Source: an uncultured Collinsella sp.
GTDB lineage: Bacteria > Actinomycetota > Coriobacteriia > Coriobacteriales > Coriobacteriaceae
Direction of reading: 5' to 3'
NCBI GenBank assembly: GCA_900542965.1
Contig: UQPY01000079.1
Span: 1-7,455, forward strand
Length of the DNA stretch: 7,455 nt
In this document: positions 5,585 to 7,455 of the stretch, piece after piece
Layout of the letters: each line of letters opens with the position of its first letter
Numbering within the stretch: position 1 is the first letter of the stretch
Translations under genes and position numbers: made by a program
Notes under the pieces: generated by a model
The model's database searches: none
Told to the model about the DNA's origin: nothing
What the model saw: the letters and a program-made list of their open reading frames with translations, nothing else

Positions 5585-5620
5585 AACGAACTGTATGGAT
5601 AACTATCATTCAACCGTTAT

Positions 5621-5626
5621 GGGAGG
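5621..5626 (+). promoter_or_regulatory. Ribosome binding site that sets the asnS start
   Basis: GGGAGG ends 4 nt before a GTG codon at 5631. In-frame ATGs at 5565, 5595 and 5619 exist, but the last overlaps this Shine-Dalgarno and the others lack one. The GTG start gives 467 residues, almost the same as the E. coli enzyme (466). Confidence 0.65.
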
Positions 5627-5630
5627 ATAC

Positions 5631-7034
5631 GTGAACCGCACCAAAATCGCGCAGCTCTATGCCGATGCCGAGCCGCTCGGCGGCCAAACCGTCACCGTCG
5701 CCGGCTGGGTCAAGTCCGTCCGCGACATGAAGAACTTTGGCTTTGTCACGCTCAACGACGGCAGCTGCTTCCGCGACCTGCAGGTCGTCATGAACCGCGA
5801 GGCACTCGACAACTACGACGAGATCGCCCATCAAAACGTCTCGGCCGCACTCATTTGCACCGGCACCGTCAAGCTGACCCCCGATGCGCCCCAGCCTTTC
5901 GAGCTTTCTGCCACCTCCATCGAGGTCGAGGGCGTCAGTGCCCCGGATTACCCGCTGCAGAAGAAGCGCGCAACCGTCGAGTTCCTGCGCACCCAGCAGC
6001 ACCTGCGTCCGCGCACCAACCTGTTCCGCGCCGTGTTCCGCATCCGCTCTGTCGCGGCTGCCGCCATCCACCGCTTCTTCCAGGAGCAGGGCTTTGTCTA
6101 CGTCAACACCCCCATCATCACCACGAGTGACTGCGAGGGCGCCGGCGAGATGTTCCGCGTAACCACGCTCGACCCCAAAAACCCGCCCCTCACCGAGTCC
6201 GGCGAGGTCGACTGGAGCCAGGACTTCTTTGGCAAGCATGCGAGCCTCACCGTTTCCGGCCAGCTCAATGCCGAGAACTTTGCCATGGCCTTTGGTGACG
6301 TGTACACCTTTGGCCCCACCTTCCGTGCCGAGAACTCCAACACCACGCGCCACGCCGCCGAGTTTTGGATGATCGAGCCCGAGATGGCCTTTGCCGACCT
6401 TAACGACTACATGGATAACGCCGAGGCCATGCTCAAGTACGTCCTTAAGGACGTCATGGCAACCTGCCCCGACGAGCTCAATATGCTCAACAAGTTTGTG
6501 GACAAGGGTCTGCTCGAGCGCCTGGACCATGTCGCCAACTCCGACTTCGCCCGCGTCACCTATACCGAGGCCGTCGAAATCCTGGAGCAGGCCGTCGCCG
6601 CCGGTCACAAGTTTGACTATCCCGTGAGCTGGGGCATCGACCTGCAGACCGAGCACGAGCGCTTCCTGACCGAGGAGCACTTTAAGCGCCCGACCTTCGT
6701 GACCGACTACCCGGCCGAGATCAAGGCGTTCTACATGCGCATGAACGAGGACGGCAAGACCGTCGCCGCCGCCGACTGCCTGGTTCCCGGTATCGGCGAG
6801 ATTATCGGCGGCTCCCAGCGCGAGGAGCGCCTGGATCTGCTCGAGACCCGCATCAAGGACCTGGGCATGAATCCCGAGCAGTACAAGTACTACCTTGACC
6901 TGCGCCGCTACGGTTCCTGCAAGCACGCCGGCTACGGTCTGGGCTTCGAGCGCTTGGTCATGTATCTGACCGGCGTGGGCAACATCCGCGACGTCCTGCC
7001 GCACCCGCGCACCGTGGGCAACGCCGACTTCTAA
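5631..7034 (+). CDS. asnS: Asparagine--tRNA ligase (AsnRS)
   Basis: This cytoplasmic class IIb aminoacyl-tRNA synthetase has 467 residues and charges tRNA-Asn with asparagine using ATP. The N-terminal OB-fold anticodon-binding domain (about 20-103) includes VAGWVKSVRDMKNFGFVTLNDGS (23-45, first part VAGWVKSVRD). The catalytic core follows: HLRPRTN (124-130), motif 1 region HRFFQEQGFVYVNTPIIT (147-164), GAGEMFRVTTL (170-180), FFGKHASLTVSGQLNAE (199-215), motif 2 FRAENSNTTRH to EPE (231-251), and motif 3 GLGFERL (436-442). From memory it is similar to E. coli AsnS over its entire length, including the asparagine-type FRAENSNT and PGIGEIIGGSQREERL stretches, which argues against AspRS. Start at GTG 5631 rests on the GGGAGG site. 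It is a single-gene unit with its own terminator. Its presence implies direct asparaginylation rather than sole reliance on the Asp-tRNA amidation route. No truncation or missing motif is seen. Confidence 0.97.
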   Translation: MNRTKIAQLYADAEPLGGQTVTVAGWVKSVRDMKNFGFVTLNDGSCFRDLQVVMNREALDNYDEIAHQNVSAALICTGTVKLTPDAPQPFELSATSIEVEGVSAPDYPLQKKRATVEFLRTQQHLRPRTNLFRAVFRIRSVAAAAIHRFFQEQGFVYVNTPIITTSDCEGAGEMFRVTTLDPKNPPLTESGEVDWSQDFFGKHASLTVSGQLNAENFAMAFGDVYTFGPTFRAENSNTTRHAAEFWMIEPEMAFADLNDYMDNAEAMLKYVLKDVMATCPDELNMLNKFVDKGLLERLDHVANSDFARVTYTEAVEILEQAVAAGHKFDYPVSWGIDLQTEHERFLTEEHFKRPTFVTDYPAEIKAFYMRMNEDGKTVAAADCLVPGIGEIIGGSQREERLDLLETRIKDLGMNPEQYKYYLDLRRYGSCKHAGYGLGFERLVMYLTGVGNIRDVLPHPRTVGNADF

Positions 7035-7080
7035 TCGTCGGACGCCAGCTCGCGTCGCCACACGCCAACGCTCATCGCAT

Positions 7081-7116
7081 AAGCGTCTCTCGACATCGGT
7101 CGAGAGACGCTTTTTT
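7081..7116 (+). terminator. Intrinsic terminator of asnS
   Basis: AAGCGTCTCTCGAC (7081-7094) and its perfect complement (7099-7112) form a 14-bp stem with an ATCG tetraloop. The stem runs into a six-T tract (7111-7116), a textbook rho-independent terminator 46 bp after the asnS stop. Confidence 0.93.
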
Positions 7117-7237
7117 CAACAGCATCCGTCAAGCTTTTGGCAAGTTTTTGGTCAGTTGAGCAGGGCTGTTGAAAACTCGACCCACCGTTTGCCGACGACT
7201 ACCGACCGCCCAGAGCGCCCTGCGCCCCTGGGAAAGC

Positions 7238-7288
7238 CCCACGTCCTAGGCTCCATACCGTCGCCACCCAAAACGGAAAGGACGTGGG
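7238..7288 (+). promoter_or_regulatory. Inverted repeat overlapping the ribosome binding site of the partial regulator gene
   Basis: CCCACGTCCT (7238-7247) is the exact complement of AGGACGTGGG (7279-7288), with 31 nt between. The right arm contains the AGGA of the likely Shine-Dalgarno (AAAGGA, 7277-7282), so the folded mRNA would hide it. It could equally act as a DNA operator for autoregulation. No convincing promoter was found between the asnS terminator and this element. Confidence 0.5.
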
Positions 7289-7292
7289 CACG

Positions 7293-7436
7293 ATGACCGA
7301 AGCCGCTGTTGAAACCTACGACACCACGACGAGGGGCGCCGCCTCGATGGCAGCCTATCGCGCCGTTCGCATCCTGCAACTATTAAGCGAAAACACCGGC
7401 GAGGACAAAGCCATGCTTTCCGATGAGTTGATTCGG
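7293..7436 (+). CDS. Partial N-terminus of a probable WYL/HTH-type transcriptional regulator, truncated at the contig end
   Basis: Only 48 genuine codons are present. After a disordered, threonine-rich start, the segment YRAVRILQLLSENTGEDKAM (22-41) followed by LSDELIR (42-48) resembles the first helix and helix-turn-helix entry of WYL-domain regulators in actinobacteria, which often begin with a 'YRxLRILxxL..T.ED' pattern. This is recalled resemblance, and the diagnostic WYL domain is missing because the sequence stops. Start: ATG at 7293, with AAAGGA 10 nt upstream. The frame continues six more codons (LSLIHI) into adapter sequence; those residues are not biological. It is separated from asnS by a strong terminator, so it is independently transcribed. 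A different HTH protein remains possible. Confidence 0.6.
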
Positions 7437-7455
7437 CTGTCTCTTATACACATCT
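7437..7455. other. Tn5/Nextera mosaic-end sequencing adapter (artefact)
   Basis: The last 19 bases, CTGTCTCTTATACACATCT, are identical to the reverse complement of the 19-bp Tn5 mosaic end used in tagmentation libraries. This marks untrimmed adapter at a contig terminus, not chromosomal sequence and not a transposon insertion: no further transposon sequence follows and the contig ends exactly at the last adapter base. Confidence 0.95.

Noticed and set aside
5595..5630. Short leader peptide or attenuator upstream of asnS
   Set aside because: The ATG at 5595 is in frame with asnS without a stop, no Asn-rich peptide is present, and the ATAAC/GTTAT repeat (5599-5603/5616-5620) is too weak to support a T-box or attenuator.
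5610..7061. Open frame of 483 codons on the minus strand opposite asnS
   Set aside because: Low-complexity Val/Leu/Gly/Asp/His composition, no motifs, and complete overlap with an unmistakable AsnRS. Codon-bias shadow.
7437..7455. A Tn5-type transposon insertion
   Set aside because: Only the 19-bp mosaic end is present, exactly at the contig terminus, which is the pattern of library adapter.

Overview
This is about 7.5 kb of G+C-rich bacterial DNA with five complete genes and one truncated gene, and an artificial end. Codon use is strongly G/C-biased at third positions. The gene content (glucose-type PTS EIIA, asparaginyl-tRNA synthetase, a regulator start resembling the WYL class, an arginine-type antiporter) and the style of the regulatory regions suggest a gut actinobacterium of the Coriobacteriia, most like Collinsella. 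That placement is inference from overall impression, not a database match. The last 19 bases are the Tn5/Nextera mosaic-end adapter, so this is the end of an assembled contig with untrimmed adapter.

Region 1 (1-2540, minus strand) holds a dimethylarginine dimethylaminohydrolase (ddaH) followed by an ArcD-type amino acid antiporter. A 10-bp nested hairpin separates them and a 13-bp terminator hairpin lies downstream. Region 2 (2538-2792) is a divergent control region with a perfect 12-bp palindrome of the kind bound by GntR/FadR-type repressors. Region 3 (2793-3443, plus) is a GntR-FCD regulator. Together these look like a self-contained module for importing methylated arginine, or a related guanidino compound, and hydrolysing it to citrulline. 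The regulator, enzyme and transporter are each recognisable; the combined role is inferred.

Region 4 (3444-3742) is a non-coding gap between convergent genes. It contains a tandem array of three 60-62 bp units, built from six copies of a 14-bp motif in alternating orientation, followed by an 18-bp stem hairpin. All the non-Watson-Crick positions in the two imperfect stems are G-U pairs when read as plus-strand RNA, which hints at a transcribed, structured element.

Region 5 (3743-4642, minus) is an alpha/beta hydrolase of the esterase/lipase type. Region 6 (4643-4885) is a divergent intergenic region with a candidate promoter and a LacI-type palindrome in front of a single-domain glucose-type PTS EIIA gene (4886-5449, plus), which ends in a strong terminator. 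Region 7 (5631-7034, plus) is asnS, with its own terminator. Region 8 (7113-7436) is a leader with an inverted repeat that overlaps the ribosome binding site of a regulator-like gene; only the first 48 codons of that gene are genuine before the adapter begins.
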